Source: Rhododendron vialii (Eukaryota; Streptophyta; Magnoliopsida; Ericales; Ericaceae). Taken from it: 64,000 bases of DNA. The stretch spans positions 33,537,501 to 33,601,500 of the forward strand of contig NC_080559.1 in NCBI RefSeq assembly GCF_030253575.1. The letters run 5' to 3'. Numbering within the stretch: the first letter of the stretch is position 1; each line of letters begins with the position of its first letter. Below are positions 11,597 through 23,326 of this stretch, one piece after another. Both the position numbers and the translations under genes were made by a program. The notes beneath the pieces were generated by a model. That model searched no databases. It saw nothing but the letters and a program-made list of their open reading frames with translations, and had not been told where the DNA came from.

Positions 11597-12848
11597 ACTG
11601 CATGCATCTTGTCATAATGTCTTTATTTTCGGGCTCAAATTTGTTTCTCATAGTTAGAAATATGTTTGACGTAAAATAAGCCAATTTGACATGATCATAT
11701 GCAATTGGTCTCCTGGAAGGTTTTAAACCTCCTTAATATCTACTCCATCTATTCAAAGGGTAGAGTCGCTGAGCTATTAGGGTTAGGTATTCCTATGAGG
11801 GTGGCCTGTCACAGGCCTTACCCTACCCGAAAAGTAAGGGACCAGAAACAGGTGGTGCACCCATTATCGCAAGTGTGTTGTAATGAGAGTTTTTCACATG
11901 CAAACCAAGTGGCTGTGTAGACCATATTTCGAGAACTAGTGAAATCACTTATTTTGATTTACTGTTGTAGTTTGAAGATTGATTTGGGAGTTTTCCTTGA
12001 TTTTTTTGTTTCCAGAAAACACTCTTGTTACTTGTTCTCGTTTTGATTTTCATGCTAGAACCGCAAACTTTGTTTTGATTTTTCCTGAAATTTTCAGAAC
12101 ATTTTTCCGACTTCCAGAAACATGTTTCGGATTCCTAGTATGTCCCAATTTAAGTCTCGTAGAAATACCTCGGGTCATGCAACAATCTGTTCGAGGTACA
12201 ACGTTATTTCCAATATTTCAAACAAAACTTGCATCAGATTTACAAATGCAGGATTACTCCGATTTGGCTATTGAAAGATCGCTCAAATACCAGCTTCACC
12301 TCAAAACTTTCAAGCACCAAAGGGATAGGAAACTTCCGTGGAAGTACTTAAGATTTACTCCCGCAAGAAAACTCACCAGGCTTGTTGCCTGCGTAAATAG
12401 ATAATTGATTCTCCTCCCCCTTCTCCAAAGAAAAGTTAAAAAACAGTACATCAGGAGCAATCTCCACTCCTCAAACTCTGGAGTAGCTTCAAGTACCCGA
12501 ACTCTTCGGGTCGAATAAACCTGGATATTCATAAAAAAATAAAAAAATAAAAAATTCAAGAGATGTGTGAGAACAATAACGTCTGTTTTATAGAAAGCGA
12601 AACACAAACAACTAGTTAACTACATCTAATTTAAAAGATGGGTTCTTTCAATAGGTGCCTTCAGTCGACAACTATCAACCAAGACTCTTTAATTGTTCCT
12701 TATCAATTTATGCTACGTATCCGCTATAACTTATTTTGTTCTATGTTTACGGGTTTGCAGTATGAGAAGAGGAGAGAAGGCGGTATGTTACATAATCCTG
12801 CATAAGGCGGCTGGAGGGGTCACTTGGACATGCATGTGAGTCATGGTG
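11597..12848. other. Convergent 3' flanks of HIBCH-like and Nudix genes
   Basis: No gene is supported. The two flanking genes converge here, so the stretch should contain both 3' UTRs and terminators. Frames of up to 141 codons exist but have no recognisable domain or plausible composition. Confidence 0.5.
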
Positions 12849-15800
12849 TCATAATTCCAGCTTTCCCAACAGTTTCACATATCTGAGACGAACACAGGAG
12901 ACATAGGCACTCTCCTCGAAGTGATTTTATGAAGTTCTAACCACAAGCATTTGAGTGAAGCGTAACATAAAAGGGAACCAGGGAAAACAATTGTCAAGAC
13001 CTTGAAGTATACTCTCATGCAGGTGTTACTAATAGTGGTCAAACTACCCCAAGAACTTAACTGGAATGCCTAGAATACATATTTAAGATGGTATCTTCGG
13101 GAACAGGTACGTTGATTATCGCCCCAAGGCCTGACAACAGTGCCGATTCTACCGAATTTTAATGCTAGTGATTCCAGAGTCTAAGAGCCAAAGCTTTTCC
13201 TTTTGTCCCCTGGGAACTAGGTCTCCAACCCCATAAACTGACAGGTGCCAAGATTTCTGGAGTACGTCCGTCCGAGCCTAAGTCCACATGTCAACACTGC
13301 TATAGAGGAGTTAACAAAGCGTCCAAACCCATGCACTCCAAGGAACCTTCAACTGACGAAGCTTTTGCAACACTTACTTTAAGTTGTACTTGAGATTAAA
13401 CCAAATAGGCTTAAGTGTTTTAATTAGTCAGCCTTGGTGTGTGGAAAGAAGAAAAGTGGCTTTTGGTATTAGCATCTTATTATGGAACAGGGACGACTTG
13501 GACGCGGTAATCACATATAATTGTACTAATGTGGGACAAACGACTATGAAAGAAGCGTCAAAGAAGAAAATGTACCCATGTCGAAACAGGAAATCAATGA
13601 TGACAAGATTGCAATTTGGTTTGAAATACCCCGTTTTCCGTATGACATTAGCAACGTCTGCTACAGGTATCAATTTGAAGCTCTCAACCTCTCCATCTGC
13701 CACATGAAATAACTAAGCGAAACAAGAAGGAGCTTTGCAGAAAATAATGCCATATAAAATTGGAACAAAAACTCCAGTGTTGAGATGCGTACTCCAATTG
13801 ATGACGCAATAAAAGGTTAGGTTATTTCAGTGGCTGAAAGAGCTATACTTAATTTTTTTCGTTGTTTATGCATTTACTGACATCTCTATTTTCGTTTTCC
13901 TTCTCCTCCCTAATAGACGAGGAGGCAGGACAGAGGGTTAGCATTGGGGCTTTTAAAGGGGATACCTTGATTCTCGGGAATAAAACCTTCAGGAAGTTTC
14001 AAATCGTAACAGAATAGAACATCTCTCTTGTATCTGTACCCATCAATGTCCATGTAGGAGACAGCACCAACAGGTATAGCCCTGTGACATAAGAACTTCA
14101 GATTCCATCGGCATACAGGCCACAAAGAACAAGATAAAAGCACTTATTGGTGGCAGAATCATCTTATACACACATATTCTGCGACACAGTTCCCTCTTCC
14201 AGGACCATAAGAGGTGTAAAAGCTTACTCATTAGAAATGGAACTGGGTATCCCTGCTTCCTCTTCACATTCCTTTACAATATTGTCCCCACATGCAATTC
14301 CATGAGGCTGTTATAATAAGAGCCAAAAGATTGAGAGGTATCCAAATCAGCTACTAAAAATAAGAAGGAAAAAAAAAAGTCCATGACAATAATAATTCCA
14401 CAAATCCCGAGGTAGATTCATCATGAACGAAAATCCTTTGACAAAGGCATGCATAAAAGTTAAAATCCGGCAAGGTCATTTGTTACAGATGTCCAGCAAA
14501 AACCAATAAATCAGTCATTTATGCGTATTCAGTGAGGGGAAAACTATCAATAAGTAAACCTAGGCCAAAATGTATGAAAGGCTGCCACTTGCCACTGGTG
14601 AGGAAATCCCTAGACAAAAGGGATAGGTAGAGAAAAAAGTGGCAGGGCAATTTATGACTCACAACAAAAGCAATGCTACATTATTCTGATTTATCTGCAC
14701 ATTAAGCGAGAGGAAAACGCCCAATTAAACTCGAATTTAGAAACAGTGACTGACCAGTCCTCCAGCAACTAGATGATCAAGCATCCCAGGGTAGGTTTGT
14801 TTCCCTTCACTTCTCTTTCCGATCCACAGATATTTCTGTCCAGCTCTTTCAACATAGCCATTCATGTGAACTCCATACGCCTATAATGGAACAGTAATTG
14901 AGAAAGGGAGGAAAAAAAAACACGGAGAGAGAAAGAAAGGGAGTATATTGCTCAGCAATTCAGCGGAAATAGCATTATGAATGCCAGCATGTAACAGTAG
15001 AGCCTTTTGTTAAAAAGATAGCTAGCTGCACATAGGAGCGTGAAATTCATGTCTTGTATTTGCACACTCGAGGCTGTAATAGTACAAATTCTGAACTACA
15101 CTTACCTCCAATTCCAATGGATAGGTGTCAGACTGCAAATGCAGTACATGGATACTTTTCAAGCTGGACAAATAAAATCATTTTTCCTTCACCCCAAAAA
15201 GGAGGGCAAGAATGTATAATAAGCCAACAATGCCAATGCCACAGTAATACGACACCGCAAATTGACAGAATCAATCCCAAAACCAGTACATCTAGAGGTT
15301 ATGCAGGCAGAATGCTTGACTTTTCAGTCATAAGTATCTAAACAAACACTAACGAGTAACGTCAAATCTAGTGTGCCCATTTATACATCACTGTAACATC
15401 CACAGTGCAGAAAGATAACTAAAACTGTAACGTAGAATACTTTGACGGCATAGATAAAAAGGTTGTGTTTATCGTTACCATAAGTACTTTAGCAACCGAT
15501 TAGCTACAACTTGCGATTAAGGAACAGATGGTTTACCAAACAGGTGCATTTATGGTATTTGCAACATAATGGAACTCTGCGCTATATGCTATCTGATCAG
15601 CAAAACAGCCCATTTAGGTGATCTTTTTTGTTAATCGTGTTATTACGCAGTTGCATGTCCAAATTGGCATCCCTTTCTGATCATCATCTACGGATTTCAA
15701 AACTCATGTCCAATTTATTCCCAAAGACACCATACTTAAATAAAAGTTCAAAATCAATAGTAATAAAAATCGGGAGTGTGTCATCATGAGCAAGGATAAA

Positions 15801-17330
15801 CCACACCTTTATCCCAAAGTAAGGAGCTGCTGCACGTTCTAGCGAGAAAAATACTGGTGTCCCGAAGGAGGAGGTGACGGGGTAAAGCTGTTGAAAGTCA
15901 ACGTATTCATAGTTAACCTCAAACCAATGACATGTCACGAAGCAAGAACCCAAAAAGATACTTCAGAAAATGCAAAAATCACACATACGCCCAATGGCTA
16001 AAAAAGAGATCAACATGTCCTTAAGCGTTGACAATATGTACCTCATTCCGTATACCTGGAATAAGTTCTTCCCCTAGGCATCTAACTACGTCTGCAAGAG
16101 CTGTCGTCCTCTGATCGGGTGTCATCAACATTGGATGAAGCATGACGTGGTTGCCAGCATGGTGGCTGTGAGAATTGTTTTGGTGGAAAACAAATACATC
16201 ACAGAACTTCTGCAAATGGCCAGCAAAACTGCACAAAGTTGGAATGAACCAATCAATACACGGGGCATACATCAACACTAGGGGAATATCCCATGGATTA
16301 GAAAAATGGATAAGAACCTCATAAGAAGCAAGTGAGGGCCATCCAAACGTAGCACTTACGAAGAACTTTTTAAAAAGAAAAGCTATAAAATGTCAGTAGA
16401 GCAACAAGGGACTCCCAAAGACTGTTCGGCTTGTGAAGCCTAATTCGATTTGGGTCGTGTTTCGCTCGGTAACTGGCAATGTAAACCCTAGGTTGTAAAT
16501 ACTGTCTATACGTAGCTGGGCGATGTATCTTGTACTCTCTTCATTCGATTACATAGTAGAAATTGATGTGAGCTATAGACGTACTCAACTACACAGTTGG
16601 GGAACCATGTACAAATCTTTGTGTCTTGCATTCTTGTTTTTTGTTCTTGATTATTCTTTGCGCTTTGTGTGTTTGCTGGTTTGGTGATTTCTCAACAAAG
16701 ACAACAAAACTTGAAAAAGTGGCCGAGGCAACCAGCGAACACGAAAGCAAAACATAGACAGTGAAAATAGAATCACACTATTACACAGAAAACAATAGCA
16801 ATCCAGATCAAATAACCTCAGTGCATCAATCATATAACCAGCAAATTAAACATATTAGTAATAAGAATTTTCAAGGGGACGAAATTACTCCTCGTGTACA
16901 TAGCCGACGATTTGGTCGTTGACAAAAAACGGCATGAACTCGTGCTGCTTATCCTGCAATAAACCCTAATTTAATTCAAATATACCTATACACAGATACA
17001 TACATGCACATATATTTAGAGAGAGAGAGAGAATTTTACGGAGCCGCGATTGCAGAATGTGACTCGGTCGAAGAAGCCACGGAGATCAGGCGAGTCATGT
17101 GGCGAGTTTGCGATTTTGAAAACGTCGTCCCAAGTGAAACCGCTCGCCGATACAGTCCTCCTGCGGCTAGAAGTAGCTCCGATGGTGATGGAATGGTGAG
17201 ATGGAGGGCGTGGAGAAAATTCGAGCGGTCTCTTTGGAAGAAGGAGAGGATGAGAGATTGGGGAGTTGTTGAGAGAGAGGAATGAGGCCCGGAATCTTAG
17301 TAGAGAGAGAGAATGGGGATTGAAGGCCAT
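12849..17330 (-). CDS. Nudix hydrolase, NUDT20/NUDT24-like, chloroplastic
   Basis: Exons in coding order: 17330-17040, 16953-16889, 16228-16042, 15887-15807, 14880-14755, 14307-14228, 14081-13966, 13696-13576, and a tentative last exon 12909-12849; about 375 residues. The product resembles Arabidopsis NUDT20/24, whose N-terminal DUF4743 region precedes a Nudix domain. The start is the first true ATG in frame (17330). Residues 1 to about 60 are Ser/Arg/Pro-rich and fit a plastid transit peptide, followed by SGFTWDDV. Conserved blocks are [36 protein letters not shown] and [10 protein letters not shown]. The Nudix box (about 248-270) ends KECEEEAGI, with Lys in place of the usual Arg and Ile in place of the first Glu, the Ile being usual for this subgroup. 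The enzyme would hydrolyse a nucleoside-diphosphate-linked substrate using metal held by the EExE glutamates. The last exon has a weak acceptor and diverged sequence. Confidence 0.88.
16440..16690. mobile_element. Possible Copia-type LTR fragment in Nudix intron 2
   Basis: The segment ATAGACGTACTCAACTACAC, then GGGGAACCATGTACAAATCT and TTGTGTCTTGCATTCTTG resembles the R/U5 part of plant Copia LTRs. This is recalled, not searched. No second LTR or primer-binding site is visible. Confidence 0.3.
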
Positions 17331-19716
17331 GAGAGAGGTTCGAGTTGAGCACGAGAATGAGCAATCAACCAAGGAAGGAGCTTGCGATGTGGTAGTTTGG
17401 TTTCTCCTGAACGAATCGGGTCGGGCGTCATCACGAGGAGGCTGTAACCGTTCGGCGCCACCCCTAGACCGGGTACGTTTGGCGCCACCCCTAGCCTCTT
17501 AAATGTAGCAATGATTATCTTGAGGCAAAATTCACTCGGTCGAGTTTGCTCTTTGGAGCTCCTCCATTTACCAGGTTGAAAATTCAACTCTCACCACTCC
17601 CTGCTCCTAAAGTAGAACGCATATGTTAGAAGTTACTACCTTGTTAAAAAAAATAAAAGAGAATCTCGTATGATTTTAACATCTTGTAACTGAAAATCAC
17701 TTGACACGCGAGTACACCAAAAGCTGGGTTCATAGGATTTCTGGTTGAATGCAAAAGATCCATATCCTATCACGTTTAAGAAAACCGTTATAAAAATTTT
17801 GTCAGCAGAGCACAATATTTCAATACAAATCTTCGTGGCAATTCATTGACTAGATTTGCATAGTCCAGTTTCATGGGTCCTAATAAAGTAGTAATCAAAA
17901 GTGCCTATTAATAAAGCCAAAAGTGAGTGAAGGGTGGAACGTTAACTACTCATCTTTTGTCTGTACTGGACTATGGACCAACATGGTAGGAAATTTCCAA
18001 CGTTGTTACAAACCCATATATGGACTTCAATAGAAATGAAGCGAAGGAGTATCTTTCCAGTGACAAAGCCAACCAACTAATGCAGATTAAATTAAAAAAA
18101 AGGGAAAGAAAAGAAAAGCCAACCACCTAATGCCTTCAGCCCTTCTAGATTGCAACCCCATGCCAAAATATTGTCTGCGCCCAAAATTTAAAAAAAAAAA
18201 AACATCACCAACCAAGATACTCCAATAAAACAATCACCAACCTCTTCACTTTCATCATCAAATTAATGATTTGATCATCTAATCTTGCTGTCGGACTGAT
18301 TTTTTTAACTAAATTTACGGGGCACTCCGGACCCAACACTTAGGATTCTCCATGCAACGCAAATTTAAATTCACTAGGAAACGATTCGAGACCTTAGTTT
18401 TATCGGTTTCCACATATAATCTCTCTCTAACTTTTTCCTCTCCCTCCTCTTCTCCCTCTCCCCCACATCTCCTAGATCTCTCATTAGTCGGTTTGCTCAC
18501 CGTTTCCCCACCCTCATCCGTGTAGCTTATATTTTCGTTTTTCTTGACCCAGTGGTTCGGCCTCCCGTGGCAGTTCCCGTCTGAGTTGTCTGGCGCTTTT
18601 ATGGTTAAGATCGGAGCAAGGAAGGCGGCGAGTGGTGGTCGGATGAACGACAGCTGAAGGTGCGGCTAATAAAGGGAGATGCAATTTTTTGGGGAGTGAT
18701 TTTTTTTTTCTCTAGTTGGTTTTTCCTATCCGTGTGGCTGTCCCGATTTGGTTTCCCTACATTCAGTGGGTGATGGTGGTGGGCTAATAAGTTTCTTTGT
18801 TTTCTGTTGCGTTTATGGTGATCAGAGTGGTATATAGCTTTTGCCGTGGTCGCGCAGCTAGCCGGTTTCTCCGGCGTTTGCCTTCCCGCGTCCAGGGCCT
18901 GCCATGACAGTGAGAGTTTGCACCGAACTGGCTTCCTTGCTCATGGCAGCGAAAGGGTTGTCGACATTTTTCGACGGCGGTTGTTCTTCTTCGTCATGAG
19001 CTGCTGGCGTCTGTTTGTGTTGTGAATAACGGTTATTGAGTTTGTCCCTCCGTTGGTGGATGTCTTTAGGTCGCAGCGATTGGCCTTTTCCGTAGATGCG
19101 TCCTACATCATTTGTTGTAGAGATAGTAATGACCAGAAATAATAACTTGTCCATAACAGTTTACGAACATTCATCACCATGTAAATAATGGGCGATCAAG
19201 TCCAATTTGAGTGATGGCATCTTGTCAGTAAATTTCATTGGAAAAAAAAATTCAAATCGGTGAAATGATTCTGCCTTGTTTTTTTCACAATTCAAAAAAA
19301 AAATTTCAAAAAATTCCTCCTAAATTCTCCCTAATTCTAACTTTTATTTCTCTTTATTTATTACCCTTACTATTTTTCAAAAAAAATTTCAAATTTCAAT
19401 CCAAACAAAGCAGAAATAATCATTTGAGATTTTCTAAGCAGGAGAATCCCTTAAACACAAGACTCGAAATCTCACTTGGCACATGGTTGCACTTAAAAAA
19501 GAAGAAGAAGAAAAGTGCAGAGAACTTTGAGCCTTTGTGTTCGGCCGTAATTCATGGGCAAAATGTTGAGAGGGATGGGACTCGCATGGAGTGGACCTCA
19601 GACCCTGGTTGGTATGTTAATTGTAAACTTTATTTTTGTTTACGAAAGTATTTTGTTTATGAAATTTTTGCTTATTTTATTACTCAAATAGAAATGGTTA
19701 TGGGGAGCATTTTCAC
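17331..19716. other. Upstream flank of Nudix gene, no gene seen
   Basis: The first few hundred bases should hold the Nudix gene promoter and leader. The rest has scattered purine and pyrimidine tracts and a GC-richer patch (18540-19110) with short frames on both strands. That patch could be a decayed transposon, but I recognise no domain. Confidence 0.45.
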
Positions 19717-19719
19717 TAA

Positions 19720-20248
19720 GGCTCCGTTTGGTTGGACGTAAAATATTTTACATGAAAATACAAGTTTTACAATTGTTTTTGGGTGTTTGGTTGAATTGTA
19801 ATTGTACTATTACACAAAATAATAACTAATCTAATTTGCATGGAGTAGTACTTGATATTTGGAGGAAGTCGAGGAGAGAGATGAAGGCCATGGGCCCATG
19901 GTGTGCCTAGGAAGCAAGTGGGTAGAGAGAGAGTCTTGAAGTTAGTTAGAGAGAGAGAGAGGGAGGGAGGGAGAGGGGACCTTTTTCCATGTGTGTATTG
20001 ACGTGGCATGAGGGAATACGAGAATCCCTTTGTCGAGCAGTTGTTCAATAGAGGTGACGGTCGAATGTGGAAAGGGTGCGTAGCGTAGGAAATCGACTTA
20101 CCGGTTTTTCGGCTGTAAATTTTTTTACGGCCAAAGGTGTCAAATATTTTCCAAAAAAATTTATTTTCCGTGCATTTGAACAACCAAACAACGGAAATTA
20201 CGTAAAATATTTTTGGTAAAAATATTTTACGTCCAAACAAACGGAGCC
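19720..20248. mobile_element. Tourist-like (PIF/Harbinger) MITE, 529 bp
   Basis: The ends GGCTCCGTTTGG and CCAAACAAACGGAGCC are inverted repeats, extended internally by GTAAAATATTTTAC motifs on both sides. TAA is duplicated at 19717-19719 and 20249-20251. The interior has no convincing coding sequence. Confidence 0.82.
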
Positions 20249-20830
20249 TAAGTTTTTGGTGGAAAACGTAGGTCATTTTATCATCTTGTTCACATTAACC
20301 AATAAATTTTGGCATTGTAACTTGTTCACACTAACTAACAACTTGTCAACAATAATTTTTTTCTCAACAATTTTTTCACTTACATATCCATCTTTAAATT
20401 ATTCATTACCGGAAATAATTTGAGATTTCTTAACAACTTTTTCATTACCGAAAATAGCTAACAATTTGATTACAACAAATTTTTTCTCAAAATTTATTTA
20501 CTACCGGAAAACGCCCCCAAAATTTTGCAACAGTTCTACATGCACAATATATAAACACAACAAGAAACACAGTTAATCTCTAGCAGTCCATTATTGTAAT
20601 TAATGGTCAGTTTTCACTTAAACTTTTTCTTCGAAAAAGTTGTCTTTTCCGTGAAAAGAGTTTTTTTTTTTTTTTTAAATCTGAACTGTCTAATCCCATC
20701 TTGACGGCCATAATTAGTTACACAACCATTGTGTAGTTTGTGCGGGTAGCATTTTGGTAAATTTTGTTCCAACAATGCTACTATGTGTTGGCCCCATATG
20801 TATGTAAGAGGGTGTTTTGTGTTGTGTAGA

Positions 20831-21065
20831 GAAATTTTTCAATGTTGAGTGGGCACCAACCACGTGGTGCCGAGCACTCATCTCGGCTATCCAAATGTAT
20901 TTTGGACAGCCCGGATCTATTTTAGGCTTGAGGAGGTGTTTTGATAATTTTATACTTAAGAATTACCCAAACAGAATTTGACCTTTCAAAATACATTTGA
21001 ACAGTTGAGATGGTGCTTGGCAGTCGGCACCACGTAGCCGGTGCCCACCCGAAACTGAAAAACTT
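20831..21065. mobile_element. Foldback MITE
   Basis: The left arm GTGGGCACCAACCACGTGGT ... CATCTCGGCTATCCAAATGT matches the inverse of the right arm, which contains CATTTGAACAGTTGAGATGG ... CACGTAGCCGGTGCCCAC. The arms are about 80 bp each around a short centre. The family was not identified. Confidence 0.7.
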
Positions 21066-21475
21066 CTTTGTTGCTGTGAGTATCATTTTTGGTTTTTTTC
21101 ACAAACCAACCATGGCTCCCGTACCCAAACTGTCAGGAAACGTCCAATCAATTCCACGTAGTTAGAGGATAAGGTGGGACCCACACGGGAACGACGCGCC
21201 GTATTTTGTCCGGAGTTCACACTCAAAATCTCCTGCGCGAGATTATCGCAGTCATCGCGACACGATTTATTTGGTTCTCCTGCACGGTACAAAAAGCCTG
21301 CGTTCTAGGAGAGATTATTCCATGCCTCTAAGGCATGGTTATGTGGGGCCTCGGGGCTCTATGCATTACACAAATATATGGCCCACATATATTTGTGTGG
21401 TGCAGAGAGCTTTTGAAATATCACATGACCATGTTCCAAGGGCATAGTATAATTTTTGGCGTTTCAGTAATGAGC

Positions 21476-21866
21476 TGTGCTATCCACACAGATTTCTGTG
21501 CACAGATTGTGCACAGATTTTATTGTGGGGCCCACCACGGGTCCCACACAAATCATCCAAGCCGTTCATTAAATGTAAAACATTTTTTCAAGAGTCCCCG
21601 TAAAAAATAAGCTCAATCCAATACCTATATGTACTTCATCCAACCATCTAACTTTTCATATAGATTTTCGGATAATGAAAAATTATACGATTGGATCGAG
21701 TATCTATAGGTATCGGATTGAGATTATTTTTTACGGGGACCCTTGAAAAAATATTTTACATTTAATGAACGATTCGGATGATTTGTATGAGATCCGTGGT
21801 GGGCCCCATAATAAAATCTGTGCACAATCTGTAAACAAATTGTATGTGTGTGTAGACTTTCTGTTC
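21476..21866. mobile_element. Foldback element, family A copy 1
   Basis: The long arms begin with CTGTGCACAGATTGTGCACA and contain GGGGCCCACCACGG, AAGCCGTTCATTAAATGTAA and CCCCGTAAAAAATAAGCTCA. The right half (about 21680-21850) is the inverse of the left. The same architecture and motifs recur at 35994-36302. Confidence 0.75.
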
Positions 21867-22225
21867 AGTAATAGGATGTCGGCCCTGATTTGGTGTCGCG
21901 AGATAACGTCACAAAAGTGGGTACTACTCCTATCCAGTTAGGAAAACGTGATGGAATTGAAGTCAAATCGGAAAGTGATTCGTGGCGACTTTGGGCAAGG
22001 AAGCAACGTGGGGCTGTTTGGCTTGTTTGCCGTTCGACGATTCCCACACGGCTCTCCTTTGGTCCCCCCACAAAGATTGAGATTACTAAATTACCCTTCA
22101 TGACCACCCTTTGTATTTGTTGGGTTTTTGTTTTTTGATAAATCTACCTGGTTCTGTGTTTATTTTTATTTTTTTTTGATCCGTAGTTCTGTGTTTACGT
22201 CATTAGCATGATATTGTTGCTTATC

Positions 22226-22360
22226 AAAAGGGAAGGGGAAAATTGACTGGAGCAATATCGAAAATGCAGTCTGCACACGCACCTGAATACCCATCAAGTG
22301 CGTGTGCAGACTGCATTTTCGATATTGCTCCAGTCAGCTTTAGAAAAGGGAAGGGGAAAA
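22226..22360. repeat. Perfect 39-bp hairpin flanked by 17-bp direct repeats
   Basis: Bases 22244-22282 and 22298-22336 are perfect reverse complements (39 of 39) around a 15-base loop. An identical 17-base direct repeat, AAAAGGGAAGGGGAAAA, lies at 22226-22242 and 22344-22360. The layout is that of an insertion with target duplication or a very recent rearrangement. No protein is encoded. Confidence 0.93.
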
Positions 22361-22576
22361 AAGACCAATCTCGATAGAGACATGGTGTTAAAATTGTGCT
22401 TTTTTATTTTTACGTAGTTTTATTTTCTAGGAGAATTATACTATTCTTTTTTCTGACCTTGAATATATAGAAATACAATAATTTTTACTTTTTCTAGACT
22501 TATTATGAATAATAGAAAAGTCATTTTTCGCTGGGAGGAGGTTCTACTTTTTCATGTACTAGTATTGAAAGAAGAG

Positions 22577-22743
22577 ATTAAATTCTTTATACCGCCGGTA
22601 TAAATATTTGTTTCCTTCAAATCAATTATATTGCGCTACGTCGCCATGTTCTATTGATTGGGACCACTGTTTTGCAACTTAGCGCGATGTAATTGATTTG
22701 GAGAAAACAAATGATTATACCGGCGGTATAAAGAATTTATTCT
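22577..22743. mobile_element. Foldback element, family B copy 1
   Basis: The arms AATTCTTTATACCGCCGGTA and TACCGGCGGTATAAAGAATT bound a 167-bp element. Inner arms pair CAAATCAATTATATTGCGCT with an inverse copy. A related but more decayed copy is at 58621-58813. Confidence 0.75.
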
Positions 22744-22973
22744 TTTGAAAGAAAACCTCTACCTCCCTTTCTGTAGCAACAAATAAAATAAGCTTTTATA
22801 ACATGACCAATAAGTTTGAGTTCTTTTTGGTAAATGCCAATAAGCTTGAGTTTTTGTGAGTAAAACTTTAGTCAATATCATCATCTTGTCTATTTTGAAA
22901 AAACTTTCACAGCAACGCAAATACATTAGATTTTTTCGTTCATAAACTTTAGAACCGGGTTTTTTTTTTTGTT

Positions 22974-22996
22974 GGGGGGGGGGGGGGGGGGGGGGG
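22974..22996 (+). repeat. G23 homopolymer
   Basis: A run of 23 guanines follows a T10 tract by three bases. It could form a G-quadruplex and lies about 330 bp upstream of the RTFL/DVL gene. Its exact length is prone to assembly error. Confidence 0.85.
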
Positions 22997-23221
22997 TTAT
23001 TTTTATTTTTGAGTTTTTGAGAGAGATTTTTTTTTTTTTGATCCGAGTTTTTGAGAGAGATGGAACACGGGATTTTGAGCTTTTTTGGAAATTTAGAGAG
23101 AGAGAGCCTGGGGATATTTACGTCATACCAACAAATCCGGTTTCCGTGAAAAAAACCAAAGATCCAAAACGCGGGGGCCACAGCTATTAGCATTCGACTC
23201 GATCTCTTCAATCCCTGTCCC

Positions 23222-23228
23222 TATATAT
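23222..23228 (+). promoter_or_regulatory. TATA box of RTFL/DVL gene
   Basis: TATATAT ends 99 bases before the ATG at 23327, with a pyrimidine-rich region between them. Spacing fits a TATA promoter with a leader of about 70 bases. This supports the small downstream frame being a real gene. Confidence 0.5.
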
Positions 23229-23326
23229 GACCAGACCAAATTACCCTGGCTTTCCAAACTCAATCCTACCGCCGCCGCGGCCACCACCAACACCGAGATA
23301 CTACTCTGTGCTCTGTTCTGTTAGAC

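Noticed and set aside
17331-17372. 14-codon upstream extension of the Nudix frame
   Set aside because: The extension starts with TTG. The ATG at 17330 is the first true start and leads into a transit-peptide-like sequence.
18858-19154. Minus-strand 98-codon frame in the GC-richer patch
   Set aside because: No recognisable domain, no promoter, and no supporting splice structure. Left as possible transposon debris.
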